Part shown: positions 9,365 to 18,558 of the stretch, piece after piece
How positions within the stretch are numbered: position 1 is the first letter of the stretch
Layout of the letters: every line of letters starts with the position of its first letter
DNA from: Bacteroidia bacterium
GTDB lineage: Bacteria; Bacteroidota; Bacteroidia; Cytophagales; Cyclobacteriaceae
Length of the DNA: 40,091 nt
Assembly: GCA_030425425.1 (NCBI GenBank)
Contig: JAUIAO010000055.1
Location: 1-40,091, forward strand
Direction: 5' to 3'
The notes under the pieces: generated by a model
Told to the model about the DNA's origin: nothing
Seen by the model: only the letters and a program-made list of their open reading frames with translations
Database searches by the model: none
Program-made: the position numbers and the translations under genes

Positions 9365-9976
9365 TTAGTGTGCTCCAAAAATTGCTATATCAGAAATCGC
9401 CGTATCACTCCATTTAGAACCTGGATATACTTCTATGATTTCTAGTTGAAGTTTGTCTCCTGCAGAAATGCTTAACGGTTGAGGAAATTTAATCCATTGT
9501 GGAAATCTGGAGTTTATTAATTCAATATCATAAAGGGGTGTTGAATTCTGATAAAGCCTAAATGTTCGCACTCTTGAATTTGCATCCCAAATAGATACTG
9601 ATTTAGCATAGCCATTTGTAATTCCAATACTTCTTAATGGTACGTTGATTATTGACTTATCATGATCGAAAAATTGGATGATTATTTTTTCACCAATACC
9701 ATAATCGCTTTTGCCCTCGACCCATGCAGTATTCTTTACCCCATCATTCATGTTGTCCGGGAAATAATTATTCTCTCCCTGAGGTTTTAATGTTGAACTA
9801 GCACTCAATGACCACCCTATTGCGCACCCTAAGCTGCAACCTCCATTTAACGGAATATAAATTTCCTCATAGTCATAAGACGATCCTAGCTCAGCGCTTA
9901 TTTGGGTTAAAACTTGAGCATTAATAAATTGAAGTTGCCCAATAAACGTAAAAATGATAAAAAGTAGATATCTCAT
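9365..9976 (-). CDS. Secreted protein with an NADase-type discoidin-like domain
   Basis: The 203-residue protein has a signal peptide (ending FINAQ). Its body matches the discoidin-like glycan-binding domain found beside some bacterial NADase and glycohydrolase toxins: NDGVKNTAWVEGKSDYGIGE, then a GITNGYAKS segment, then EVYPGSKWSDTAISDIAIFG at the C-terminus. That domain binds carbohydrate or ligand; no catalytic domain is attached here. The segment GGCSLGCAIGW near the N-terminus has two Cys that could pair. It is an orphan gene in a block that looks like accessory cassettes, with 8-bp inverted TAGAGTGC copies just outside both ends (9355-9362 and 9986-9993). Confidence 0.7.
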   Translation of the reverse strand: MRYLLFIIFTFIGQLQFINAQVLTQISAELGSSYDYEEIYIPLNGGCSLGCAIGWSLSASSTLKPQGENNYFPDNMNDGVKNTAWVEGKSDYGIGEKIIIQFFDHDKSIINVPLRSIGITNGYAKSVSIWDANSRVRTFRLYQNSTPLYDIELINSRFPQWIKFPQPLSISAGDKLQLEIIEVYPGSKWSDTAISDIAIFGAH

Positions 9977-10288
9977 TGGCTACATGCACTCTACGTCAAA
10001 CTATCGGTTTTTGTGCCTACGCGGCTCGGCCCACAGTTGGCAAGCACAGCTAAAATAGCGGAAGTGCATCATACGTACAACTGTTTCCAAATATCACTGC
10101 GTTCTGCCTATAAAAATCCAGAACCCCAGAAGTATCCGAAAGCAATTAAGTTTCAGAAGGACTAGGCGTCCCCATGTACTTCCGTGGACAAGTCCCGCTG
10201 AAGTTGGCAAAGAGGCATTTTGGTGCATAGCCAATATTGATTGTTGTGCGCTCGTTTTTTCTCCAGTTAGTCAGTTGGTTCGTTGATG
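9977..10288. other. Non-coding accessory stretch with a nested hairpin
   Basis: No convincing gene lies in these 310 bases. They look less AT-rich than the two flanking orphan genes. A 44-codon minus-strand frame (MHQNASLPTSAGL...) exists but has no recognisable features. The stretch contains a three-level nested inverted repeat at 10033-10084 and a boundary-like TGTTGTGCG at 10242-10250. It may be a dispersed repeat or cassette recombination region. Confidence 0.4.
10033..10084. repeat. Three-level nested inverted repeat
   Basis: ACAGTTG (10033-10039) pairs with CAACTGT (10078-10084), GCAC (10044-10047) with GTGC (10064-10067), and GCTA (10049-10052) with TAGC (10056-10059) around an AAA loop. 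The arms are nested with small bulges, so one strand could fold into a bulged hairpin. Confidence 0.6.
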
Positions 10289-10734
10289 TCAGAAAACCCG
10301 TAATGAAATATCAATAATGTTGATATCAAAAGGCCTTGTTAGTGTGTAAATATTGTCTGAGTTGATACAGACCCAAAAAATCACCGAGGCAACAAATAAT
10401 CCTGAAATAGTTATTAGAAAACCAGTTAGCAAATTAGGTACCTTTAAGTTAATAAGTTTGCTAATTCCAAATATTAGAAGAAACCAGAACAGCAAAAGAC
10501 TTAAGAAGTTAGCAAGCAAAGGAAGAATGTAGACATGTTGGCAAAGAGAAGTATGCAAACAGTTACGATAATATGGAAAAGGAAACCCAGTTAAAACGTA
10601 ATTAAATCCGTCGGAAGATTCAATAGTCCAATCCAGTGTAAAAGTTGGAAAAGAGAGAATTGTTAAGGGAATTACAAGTTTCCAAGTGAGTTGTTTCACG
10701 AGATATTACGTTCAGAAGACAATGACGCACAACA
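10242..10734. repeat. 9-bp inverted repeats flanking the orphan membrane-protein gene
   Basis: TGTTGTGCG at 10242-10250 and its exact complement CGCACAACA at 10726-10734 bracket the gene at 10289-10699. The right copy is also part of a local GCACAA-CAT-TTGTGC dyad (10728-10742). A related GGTTGTGCAAC lies at about 9332-9342, after the other orphan gene. Confidence 0.55.
10289..10699 (-). CDS. Orphan multi-pass membrane protein, unknown function
   Basis: The 136-residue protein starts at a GTG; an in-frame stop three codons upstream fixes the region. It has an N-terminal hydrophobic segment, then two strong hydrophobic helices near the middle and C-terminal half (PLLANFLSLLLFWFLLIFGI and LLTGFLITISGLFVASVIFW). 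The stretch between the first two segments has several aromatic residues and two Cys (NCLHTSLCQH), which could lie outside the membrane. I recognise no family. The gene is flanked by 9-bp inverted repeats, which suggests a mobile cassette. Confidence 0.55.
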   Translation of the reverse strand: MKQLTWKLVIPLTILSFPTFTLDWTIESSDGFNYVLTGFPFPYYRNCLHTSLCQHVYILPLLANFLSLLLFWFLLIFGISKLINLKVPNLLTGFLITISGLFVASVIFWVCINSDNIYTLTRPFDINIIDISLRVF

Positions 10735-10842
10735 TTTGTGCATCCCGATAAAACTTCAGGATATTTTAAATATAGTTCTTTCAATCTACAAGTTTATCCC
10801 CTCTATCATAACCATTACCCGAAAAAAAACTTATCAACCTAC

Positions 10843-12186
10843 TCATATCGACAAACTTTCCTCCAGTTCTTCCAAGGACTTTCCTTTGGTCTCTGGTACG
10901 AACACGGCCACCCAGATCAGCTGCAACACCATCATGATCGCGAAAATCAGGAAGACATTTCCAGCACCAATACATCCGAACAAAACAGGAACCAGAGAAG
11001 GAATAATGGCTGCCAGCAGCCAGTGCACGGAGCTACCAAAAGCCTGACCGGATGAGCGCAAATGATTCGGAAAAATCTCTGAAATAAACACCCAGATTAC
11101 TGCCCCCTGCCCTATCGCATGTGAGCCAATATACACAAATAGCGCGATTGCTACCGTCATGCCTGTCCAGCCCTGATAAAAGCATAGTGCTACCGTAAGC
11201 AAGGACAATATATAACCTACAGAGCCAATGTACAGGAGCTGTTTTCTTCCTAGCTTATCAATAAAAAACATGCCCAGCAGAGTAAAAACAAAATTAGTAA
11301 TTCCAAGACCTACCGTACCCAAAGCTCCGGCCTGCTCTGCAAGACCCGCTTCATCAAATATTCGATTGGCATAATAGAGAATAGCATTGATACCACTGAA
11401 TTGATTGAAAAAGGCAATGAAAAAAGCCAGAGAAAGTGGAAACAGATACTTTTTATTAAGGATGGTTTCTGATTTTCCTTCATGTTCCTTCACATTCAAG
11501 ATGGCATCTATTTCTTTTTTCACTGCGCTTTCATCACCGTGCAGTTTCATGAAAATGTTCTTCGCTCCTTCGATATCTCCTTTTTTACCAATTAGCCATC
11601 TGGGGCTTTCAGGAATCATAGTGACCATCACCGTGTAGATCAAAGCAGGTAAAGCTTCTATGCCGATCATCCAGCGCCATGCATTTACCTCCACGTATTT
11701 AGCAAATAGCGCATTCGAGATAAAAGCCACCAATATTCCAAATACAATATTGAATTGGTAAGAAGCCACTAATCGTCCTCTCTTCTGCTGTGGTGCAATC
11801 TCTGAAATAAAAGCTGGTGCTGCAATGGTAGAAGCCCCTACTCCCAGACCACCAATAAACCGGAAAACTGCGAAAATCCACGGATCATTTGCTAATCCTG
11901 ATCCCAATGCTGAAATGGTATAAAAAACTCCAATGAACAACAGTGTTTTCTTGCGGCCAAGTTTATCACTTGGCACAGCACCAAAAATGGCTCCAATCAC
12001 CGTTCCCCAAAGAGCAGATCCCACAACCACTATCCCATGAAACAAATCATTCGTCCCAAAAAGGGTGAAGTCTTTCCATAAGTTTTGAATGGACTGCTCG
12101 GCTCCACTGATGACTATGGTATCAAAACCGAATAAAAAACCAGCCAGAGAAGCGACAATCGACGCTTGTAGTAATTTGCTATTCAT
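10843..12186 (-). CDS. Sugar-porter family MFS transporter (XylE-like)
   Basis: The 447-residue inner-membrane protein has the marks of the MFS sugar-porter family: DKLGRKK in loop 2-3 (residues 74-80), PESPRWLIGK after helix 6 (192-201), QFSGINAILYYANRI in helix 7, DKLGRKQ in the C-terminal half and PETKGKSLEELEE at the end. Members are mostly proton-sugar symporters for xylose, glucose, galactose or arabinose. It stands next to GH2 and uronate genes, so it probably imports a monosaccharide released from a plant or algal polysaccharide; the exact sugar cannot be read. It is divergent from the GH2 gene across about 270 nt. Confidence 0.93.
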   Translation of the reverse strand: MNSKLLQASIVASLAGFLFGFDTIVISGAEQSIQNLWKDFTLFGTNDLFHGIVVVGSALWGTVIGAIFGAVPSDKLGRKKTLLFIGVFYTISALGSGLANDPWIFAVFRFIGGLGVGASTIAAPAFISEIAPQQKRGRLVASYQFNIVFGILVAFISNALFAKYVEVNAWRWMIGIEALPALIYTVMVTMIPESPRWLIGKKGDIEGAKNIFMKLHGDESAVKKEIDAILNVKEHEGKSETILNKKYLFPLSLAFFIAFFNQFSGINAILYYANRIFDEAGLAEQAGALGTVGLGITNFVFTLLGMFFIDKLGRKQLLYIGSVGYILSLLTVALCFYQGWTGMTVAIALFVYIGSHAIGQGAVIWVFISEIFPNHLRSSGQAFGSSVHWLLAAIIPSLVPVLFGCIGAGNVFLIFAIMMVLQLIWVAVFVPETKGKSLEELEESLSI

Positions 12187-12281
12187 TATGAAAAAATTGA
12201 TTTATCCTGTTACTCCGATATAATATTTTAAACTGATTGAAATTGGAAGATAACAAGATTCTCAAGAGAATAAAGTCAAAA

Positions 12282-12291
12282 TATTCCTATT
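12282..12291. promoter_or_regulatory. TATTCCTATT word shared with the SDR operon upstream region
   Basis: The 10-mer TATTCCTATT lies in the divergent region between the MFS and GH2 genes, and recurs at 19366-19375 upstream of the SDR-uxuA-GH115 operon. In both places AGTCAAAAT is directly adjacent, on opposite sides. It could be a shared operator; chance is possible in AT-rich DNA. Confidence 0.25.
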
Positions 12292-12457
12292 CATTAGAAT
12301 AGACCTTAATGGACACGTTCTCTAATTGAAATGAATGGACGCTATTTTAGCCGGTTTCCTACCCACTACTCAAACAATGTTGGTAATTTCGTAAGGTGAT
12401 CTTCAGAGCTATAATTTCAAATATTAAAGCTTCATTTTAGGATTAAATTCATTCAAA

Positions 12458-14884
12458 ATGCATCAAAAACACCTTCCGATTTTTTTACTACTGATACTCA
12501 ATAGTGTACTGCATCTGCATGGTCAGTCTAGAGAAATCATCACCCTGAAAGATGAATGGAAATTTAGTAAAGGTCATTTCGAAGAGGCATACAAATCAGA
12601 TTTTAATGATAAAAAATGGGAGACCGTTTCAGTACCTCACGATTGGGCGATCTATGGTCCATTTGACAAGGATATTGATAAATATTCCCAGTTAGTGGAA
12701 CAAAACCTGCAAAAAGAAGCTAAAGAAATGACCGGAAGAACCGGAGCTTTACCATTCATTGGGGAAGGTTGGTATCGGAAACAATTTGCACTTCCAAACC
12801 TAAAAGATGGGCAAAAAGTGCTCATCACTTTTGATGGAGTAATGAGTGAACCCGAAGTTTACCTCAATGGAAAAAAGGTTGGCGAATGGAATTATGGATA
12901 CTCCTATTTCTATTTTGACATTACGAATCTGTTGAAAAAAGACGGTAATTTATTAGCTGTAAAATGTTCCAATATAGAACAATCTTCACGATGGTATCCC
13001 GGTGCTGGTATCTACAGAAAAGTACAGATCATTATCAAGAACCAGGCTTCTATTGATCATTGGGGAACTTTTATCACTACGCCTTTCATCAACAGTAATC
13101 AGGCTAAGGTCAACATCAAAACAAAAGCAACTGGTGAAAATTTGACCTTGGTCACCTCCATTTACAATGATCAAAATGAAATGGTGGCAACAGACACTAC
13201 TTCCACTATTTACGGAAATGAATTTGAGCAAAACATCTCGGTGAGTAATCCTCTGCTATGGAGTCCTGAAAATCCAGTGCTCTACACCGCAACTTCTAAG
13301 TTGTATGAGGGTGATGAATTGGTAGATGAATCAAGTACCCGCTTTGGTATCAGAAGCATCAGCTATGAGCCAGATGGTTTTAAAATAAATGGAAAAATCA
13401 CCAAGCTAAAAGGTGTTTGTCTCCACCACGATCTAGGGCCGATCGGAACGGCGATCAATAAATCTGCATTGAAAAGGCAGATGACCATTCTCAAAGATCT
13501 TGGCTGTAATGCGATCCGAAGTGCACATAACATGCCTTCCATGGAACAGCTGGAACTTGCCGATGAGATGGGCTTCCTATTCCTGGCGGAATCATTTGAT
13601 GAATGGCAAAGGCCAAAAGTAAAAAACGGATACAACCGCTTTTTTGAGACTGATCTGGAACAAGATATCGTCAATCTGGTACAAGCCACCAGAAATCATC
13701 CGTCCATCATCATGTGGAGTGCCGGCAATGAAGTACCAGACCAGAGAACTGCCCAAGGTGTGAAAAATGCCAAGCGCATTCAGGACATTTTCCACAGAGA
13801 AGACCCCACCAGGCCAGTGACTGTGGGAATGGATCAGGTGAAAGCGGTGATGCAGTCAGGTTTCGGAGCGATTCTCGACGTACCTGGCCTAAATTATCGC
13901 GTCCATTTATATCATGAAGCATACGAAAAATTCCCGCAAGGATATTTGCTTGGTTCCGAAACAGCCTCTACGATCAGTTCTCGTGGTGTTTACAAATTCC
14001 CGGTAGAAAAAACTATAAACGGTAAGTTTGATGATTATCAATGTTCATCTTACGATTTGGGTTATTGCAGTTGGTCTAACCTTCCTGATGATGATTTTGC
14101 CTTACAAGACGACTATGACTGGGTACTGGGCGAGTTTGTCTGGACTGGATTTGACTATCTGGGCGAGCCTACTCCTTATGACCATGTCTGGCCATCCAGA
14201 AGTTCATATTTTGGTATGCTGGATCTTGCCGGAATCCCGAAAGACCGCTATTATCTCTACAGGAGCCGATGGAATACTGAAGAATCTACTCTGCATGTTT
14301 TGCCGCATTGGACATGGCCTGACAGAGTTGGTCAGACCACTCCTGTGTTTGTTTACACCAGCTACAATAGCGCGGAGCTTTTCATCAATGGCAAAAGTCA
14401 GGGAATTCAAACCAAAAATGACAGTACCAACCTCACTCGCAATCGCCTGATGTGGATGGATGTGAAATATGAGCCCGGCACATTGAAGGTAGTAGCGCTG
14501 GATGATGATGGTAATCCCGCAGAAGAAAAGGTAATTTCCACGGCTGATTCACCGTATCAAATCAAACTAGAAGCCGATAGAGAAAAACTTATTGCAAATG
14601 GTGAAGACCTATCTTTCGTGACTGTATCGGTAGTTGACAAAAATGGCAACTTTTGTCCGGATGCTACCAACCAATTGAAGTTTAAAGTACGCGGTGCAGG
14701 TACGTACCGGGCAGCCTGTAACGGAGATGCCACCAGTCTGGAGATGTTTCACTTGCCTACCATGAAGCTATTCAGCGGTAAACTGGTAGTGTTAGTGCAG
14801 TCTGGTGATTCTCCAGGAAATGCAGAACTAACCGTAACGGGCAAAGGACTGAAAACCGGAAAAATTAGCTTGAAAGTTGAGTGA
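12458..14884 (+). CDS. Secreted glycoside hydrolase family 2 enzyme (beta-galactosidase-like)
   Basis: The 808-residue exported enzyme has a signal peptide (ending LHLHGQ), an N-terminal jelly-roll sugar-binding domain (about 30-200), an Ig-like domain (about 200-300) and a TIM barrel. The acid/base is Glu425 in MWSAGNEVPD and the nucleophile is probably Glu501 in LLGSETAS. The C-terminal 200 residues look like the DUF4982-type and Ig-like domains common in Bacteroidota GH2 enzymes. The family covers beta-galactosidases, beta-glucuronidases and related exo-enzymes; specificity is not decided by what I see. It is transcribed divergently from the sugar porter and convergently to the GH115 operon, which it probably assists in trimming side chains. 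Confidence 0.93.
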   Translation: MHQKHLPIFLLLILNSVLHLHGQSREIITLKDEWKFSKGHFEEAYKSDFNDKKWETVSVPHDWAIYGPFDKDIDKYSQLVEQNLQKEAKEMTGRTGALPFIGEGWYRKQFALPNLKDGQKVLITFDGVMSEPEVYLNGKKVGEWNYGYSYFYFDITNLLKKDGNLLAVKCSNIEQSSRWYPGAGIYRKVQIIIKNQASIDHWGTFITTPFINSNQAKVNIKTKATGENLTLVTSIYNDQNEMVATDTTSTIYGNEFEQNISVSNPLLWSPENPVLYTATSKLYEGDELVDESSTRFGIRSISYEPDGFKINGKITKLKGVCLHHDLGPIGTAINKSALKRQMTILKDLGCNAIRSAHNMPSMEQLELADEMGFLFLAESFDEWQRPKVKNGYNRFFETDLEQDIVNLVQATRNHPSIIMWSAGNEVPDQRTAQGVKNAKRIQDIFHREDPTRPVTVGMDQVKAVMQSGFGAILDVPGLNYRVHLYHEAYEKFPQGYLLGSETASTISSRGVYKFPVEKTINGKFDDYQCSSYDLGYCSWSNLPDDDFALQDDYDWVLGEFVWTGFDYLGEPTPYDHVWPSRSSYFGMLDLAGIPKDRYYLYRSRWNTEESTLHVLPHWTWPDRVGQTTPVFVYTSYNSAELFINGKSQGIQTKNDSTNLTRNRLMWMDVKYEPGTLKVVALDDDGNPAEEKVISTADSPYQIKLEADREKLIANGEDLSFVTVSVVDKNGNFCPDATNQLKFKVRGAGTYRAACNGDATSLEMFHLPTMKLFSGKLVVLVQSGDSPGNAELTVTGKGLKTGKISLKVE

Positions 14885-14910
14885 TTAAAAGCTAATAATA
14901 TCTAAAGTAA

Positions 14911-17355
14911 CTATCTGGGAATCTCATAGAAACTTGAGGTTCTTTCTTTTTTGATTGCCAATTGATCCAATACGATTCCGGACTGATTGATGTAAATCCT
15001 GATTTTCTGCTTTCCTACTTTGTCAATCTGGATCGGAAATCTGACGATTGCAGCATTTCTCAATACATTGATTTTCCATTGTTCACTTCTACCCTTTGTA
15101 TTAAGATTGATAGTATCTGAGTTTTGGCCATTTGAGGACACCCAAATTTGATGATCGTAAGCATTGGAATGTGTTGGAAGACATCTTACTTCCAATTCAT
15201 ATTTCCCCAGTTCTTCTACATCAAACTGATATTCCAAATAAGGTACCTCCTCAGTGAACTCCCTGTTCTTAAAAGGAAACAACGTAACCGCAGCATCGCT
15301 GTACCCCAGCCCTTCAATGTTTTTCCACTCATACCCTGAAATGCCAATCGAATTGATAAGCGAATTGGCTTGAATAAAGATCGGAGTTGATTCTGTCCCT
15401 TCCTTTTTTAAATCAGATTCAAAATTCGGCAACTGATATACCGGGAGATTTCGAGGATTCATAGTCATGATTTCATTCCATTTACCCTCCGCGATTTCAT
15501 GGTTATAGACTGCCGTTAGATCAATGATTTTGTTGTAAGATTTTTCAGTCAGTTTTTGATATTCTTCAGCTTCTGCTGAATCGCTTGAAAGAGCAGCTTT
15601 CTGAGCATAGAGAAATTTAAAATTCATAGATGCTGCAGCCTTTACCGGATACTCGATAAGTTGAAAATAAGCATCCAGATTCTCATCGCTCACATTATCC
15701 TTGAGATGATCTACCTTTCTCCATAGTTCGTAATAAGCCTCTATTCTTCGATCCGCCTCCACATCACTGAATTCCGAAAGTCGGGTTTTGGTAGTTGGCT
15801 CTGTTTGGCTCCAGCCCATAAACTCGGGCTTTCTTAAAAATGCCAAACGATAGTACTCCTGCATGACAGCTGCCAGGTCTTCACCTATAGTTTCACCGAA
15901 GATTCTGGTGTGCCATTCTTTGGAGTGTTCAATGATCATGTCTGCTGAAGTATGCTCTACATCCCATGCAAGATCCATGAAAAACTGTGTGTTATACTCA
16001 GCAGGTTTGATATCACCTAAATTGGCTATCCAGATCTTATTGGCACCATTCTGATAAGCGCGTGTCATTTCAAACCATACAAGACCCGGCTGAGTAGAGG
16101 ACAACCACAAATAATCATGGGGCCGCCCCCAGTAACTCAGGTGATAATAGACCCCTCCTCCTCCACTTCTTTGCTGCTCCTGTTCATCACTCATCCGTCG
16201 GATATATCCATAGTTATCATCTGTCCACATGAGCGTGATGTCATCAGCAAGCTTGAGCCCATTGTTATACAAATCAAGAACTTCTTTATAAGGAATAAAC
16301 GCTTGAGGAATCACTTCAATATCCTTACCGATGGTCTCAGTAAGCATATGCCGCTGATCGGCAATTATCTGCTCCAACATTCTGGTTTTCTCATCTCTGG
16401 ATACATTACCTTTCATCCCGGAATCATGGATTCCCCTCATTCCCATTGTGAAAATGTATGATCCATCCACTGATTCATTGACACGTTCCTGCCAGTAATT
16501 ACTGACAGTTTCCTTATTGGTGAAATAATTGTATTCACCCATTTCCTTTTTGTTCCATTCATCCACATTGTTTCTGAGCATGGGCTCGGCATGTGAAGTG
16601 CCCACCACTATCTGATATTTCTCTGCCATTTCCCGGTTTCCCGGAATCGTGAAAAATGCTTTAGTAGATGGATGCATAGCCGGCCAGATGGTGTTAGCTT
16701 TCAGCCGAAGAAGCAACTGAAAAACCTTTTCATAGGATTTCGGTCCCAAATCACCCACTTCAGGTTCGAAAGTCTTAGCAGCCCAGGGTTGTAGCCCCCA
16801 GTCTTCATCATTGATAAATATCCCTCTAAATTTTACCGAAGGGCCATGAATTTCGTCCATTATGGATGCTGGAACAATCAATTCGTCTCGCTTTTGCGGA
16901 ACGACATCTGCCCACCATTTCCAGGGCGAAACACCAAGCTCTCTGGACAGTGCGAATACTCCGTAAGCAGTCCCTCTCACATCACTTCCTACAATAAATA
17001 AGCTTTGCTCGCTTGCGCGAATCAAATGGCTTTCCCACTCATCAGAGAGCTGGTCGAGTTTGGCATTTGGTACTGATTGAATCAACTCATTCTCAACTGC
17101 TCCAATGTAAATCCCGTGATTAGATTCAGAATATCTGGAGACTGGTTCAACGGACAACTTCTTTCCAGTTAATGCTTCTATATCCTCAGACAATTCCTCG
17201 GCTGCCCATCTGGTGAGATAGTCCGCGTTTTTATCAATATAAATGGTGAGATGATCAATATTTTCAGAAATATCAAATCCCTTTTCCCGCTCAACATTAG
17301 CACATGAAAAAGCAAAAACTAATAAAATTACAAGGATGTAGTTCTTCATCTTCAT
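14911..17355 (-). CDS. GH115 alpha-glucuronidase, lipoprotein
   Basis: The 814-residue protein has a lipoprotein signal (FAFSC, Cys18) and the hallmarks of GH115, the family of xylan alpha-1,2-(4-O-methyl)glucuronidases: WWADVVPQKRDELIVPA, VKFRGIFINDEDWGLQPWAA, LLRLKANTIWPAMHPSTKAF and VVGTSHAEPMLRNN. The C-terminal 170 or so residues (from GYEWKNIEGLGYSD) form the family's accessory beta-sandwich domain. It should act at the cell surface or in the periplasm, removing glucuronic acid side groups from glucuronoxylan or from released oligosaccharides. It starts 2 nt after the uxuA stop, so it shares that transcript, which links polysaccharide deglucuronidation to uronate breakdown. Confidence 0.95.
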   Translation of the reverse strand: MKMKNYILVILLVFAFSCANVEREKGFDISENIDHLTIYIDKNADYLTRWAAEELSEDIEALTGKKLSVEPVSRYSESNHGIYIGAVENELIQSVPNAKLDQLSDEWESHLIRASEQSLFIVGSDVRGTAYGVFALSRELGVSPWKWWADVVPQKRDELIVPASIMDEIHGPSVKFRGIFINDEDWGLQPWAAKTFEPEVGDLGPKSYEKVFQLLLRLKANTIWPAMHPSTKAFFTIPGNREMAEKYQIVVGTSHAEPMLRNNVDEWNKKEMGEYNYFTNKETVSNYWQERVNESVDGSYIFTMGMRGIHDSGMKGNVSRDEKTRMLEQIIADQRHMLTETIGKDIEVIPQAFIPYKEVLDLYNNGLKLADDITLMWTDDNYGYIRRMSDEQEQQRSGGGGVYYHLSYWGRPHDYLWLSSTQPGLVWFEMTRAYQNGANKIWIANLGDIKPAEYNTQFFMDLAWDVEHTSADMIIEHSKEWHTRIFGETIGEDLAAVMQEYYRLAFLRKPEFMGWSQTEPTTKTRLSEFSDVEADRRIEAYYELWRKVDHLKDNVSDENLDAYFQLIEYPVKAAASMNFKFLYAQKAALSSDSAEAEEYQKLTEKSYNKIIDLTAVYNHEIAEGKWNEIMTMNPRNLPVYQLPNFESDLKKEGTESTPIFIQANSLINSIGISGYEWKNIEGLGYSDAAVTLFPFKNREFTEEVPYLEYQFDVEELGKYELEVRCLPTHSNAYDHQIWVSSNGQNSDTINLNTKGRSEQWKINVLRNAAIVRFPIQIDKVGKQKIRIYINQSGIVLDQLAIKKERTSSFYEIPR

Positions 17356-17357
17356 TC

Positions 17358-18557
17358 TTAAATTATTCCCTTATCCAAAATAGCTGCTTCGATTCCTGAG
17401 ATTTCAGCCAAACCTTTCATCCTACCATACAAAGGATATCCTGGATTATGTTTGGATTGATCATCTCCCAGCAAGCATAGTCCGTGATCCGGTCGAATCG
17501 GAATCACCGAATTCATGTCATTGTCAGCTCTTCGTTTTTGCTCCCTTAGGATAATGCTCACCAGATTGACCATATCCACTTTACCGTCATAATGACCACT
17601 TTCGTGAAAGGTTCGATAACTAGTGACTTCATTATTCCTTAAATGCGCAAAATGGATCTTGTCAGTAAACCTTTCAGCCATTTCACACACATCCTCCTCT
17701 CCTATCGAAAGCGATCCTGAACAAAATGTCATCCCATTCATATCAGACTTGCAGGTGTTGAACATCCATTCAAAATCCTCAGATGTACTTACTATTCTTG
17801 GCAATCCAAGCAAAGGAAATGGCGGATCATCCGGGTGAATCGCCATTTTGATTTCATATTTCTCCGCATAGGGCAAGATATCATCTAAAAAGCTCTTAAG
17901 GTTTTGTCTTAGCTGATCTTTACCGATATCCGCATACTTATCCAGAAGATTCAAAAAGTGACCGATGTAGTTCTGTGAATCCCCCACATTGCCATGAATG
18001 AAGCTTTGAGTGACTACAATGATATTATAGGTAATCTGATCAACCTGCTCCCTGGACATTTGACCGAAAACTTGTTCCGCTTTTGCTAATACATCCCGAG
18101 AATAATCCCTCTCCGCTCCTGGTCTCTTCAGCATGAACACGTCAAACGCCGCAAACAATTCATAGTCAAATTGCATACTCACGCTTCCATTGGGCATTTG
18201 GAAATTGAGGTCTGTACGCGCCCAGTCCAGCACAGGCATAAAGTTATAGCAGATTCGATCTATACCATTTTCTGAAAGTGCTTTCATGGATTGAATATAG
18301 TTCTGGATAAGCTGGTCATATTCAGCAGAATGTGTCTTGATTCCCTCCGCCACAGGAAGGCTCTCCACTACATTCCATCGCATTCCATGAGATTGGATTT
18401 TCTGATGTTGAGCAGACACCTGTTCTGAAGTCCACGCATTGCCAGCTGGCACCTCATAAAGTGAGGTCACTACCCCTGCTACATCCATTTGTCTGAGCAT
18501 GGCCAGTGATATGCTATCCGAGTCACCAAACCATCTCCAAGATTTTTCTAAAGTCAT
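17358..18557 (-). CDS. uxuA: Mannonate dehydratase
   Basis: This enzyme dehydrates D-mannonate to 2-keto-3-deoxygluconate in glucuronate catabolism (cytoplasmic, xylose-isomerase-like TIM barrel, Fe/Mn dependent). The product is 399 residues from the ATG at 18557, giving MTLEKSWRWFG, the usual family start. A longer frame from 18584 would add nine residues that overlap the preceding gene and have no family counterpart. Family features include MAIHPDDPPFPLLGLPRIVS, NGMTFCSGSLS, HFAHLRN, FHESGHYDG and IPIRPDHGLCLLGD. The SDR stop and this start are arranged TGATATG, leaving one base between them, so translation is probably coupled. It is followed immediately by GH115. Confidence 0.96.
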   Translation of the reverse strand: MTLEKSWRWFGDSDSISLAMLRQMDVAGVVTSLYEVPAGNAWTSEQVSAQHQKIQSHGMRWNVVESLPVAEGIKTHSAEYDQLIQNYIQSMKALSENGIDRICYNFMPVLDWARTDLNFQMPNGSVSMQFDYELFAAFDVFMLKRPGAERDYSRDVLAKAEQVFGQMSREQVDQITYNIIVVTQSFIHGNVGDSQNYIGHFLNLLDKYADIGKDQLRQNLKSFLDDILPYAEKYEIKMAIHPDDPPFPLLGLPRIVSTSEDFEWMFNTCKSDMNGMTFCSGSLSIGEEDVCEMAERFTDKIHFAHLRNNEVTSYRTFHESGHYDGKVDMVNLVSIILREQKRRADNDMNSVIPIRPDHGLCLLGDDQSKHNPGYPLYGRMKGLAEISGIEAAILDKGII

Positions 18558-18558
18558 A

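Noticed and set aside
10115-10238. 44-codon minus-strand frame (MHQNASLPTSAGL...) in the non-coding spacer
   Set aside because: No signal peptide, domain or ribosome-binding site; alternative frames in the same stretch are equally open, so coding is not supported.
10691-11055. Overlapping plus-strand frames at the end of the sugar-porter gene
   Set aside because: They are antisense to the conserved C-terminus of the MFS protein and have no recognisable features.
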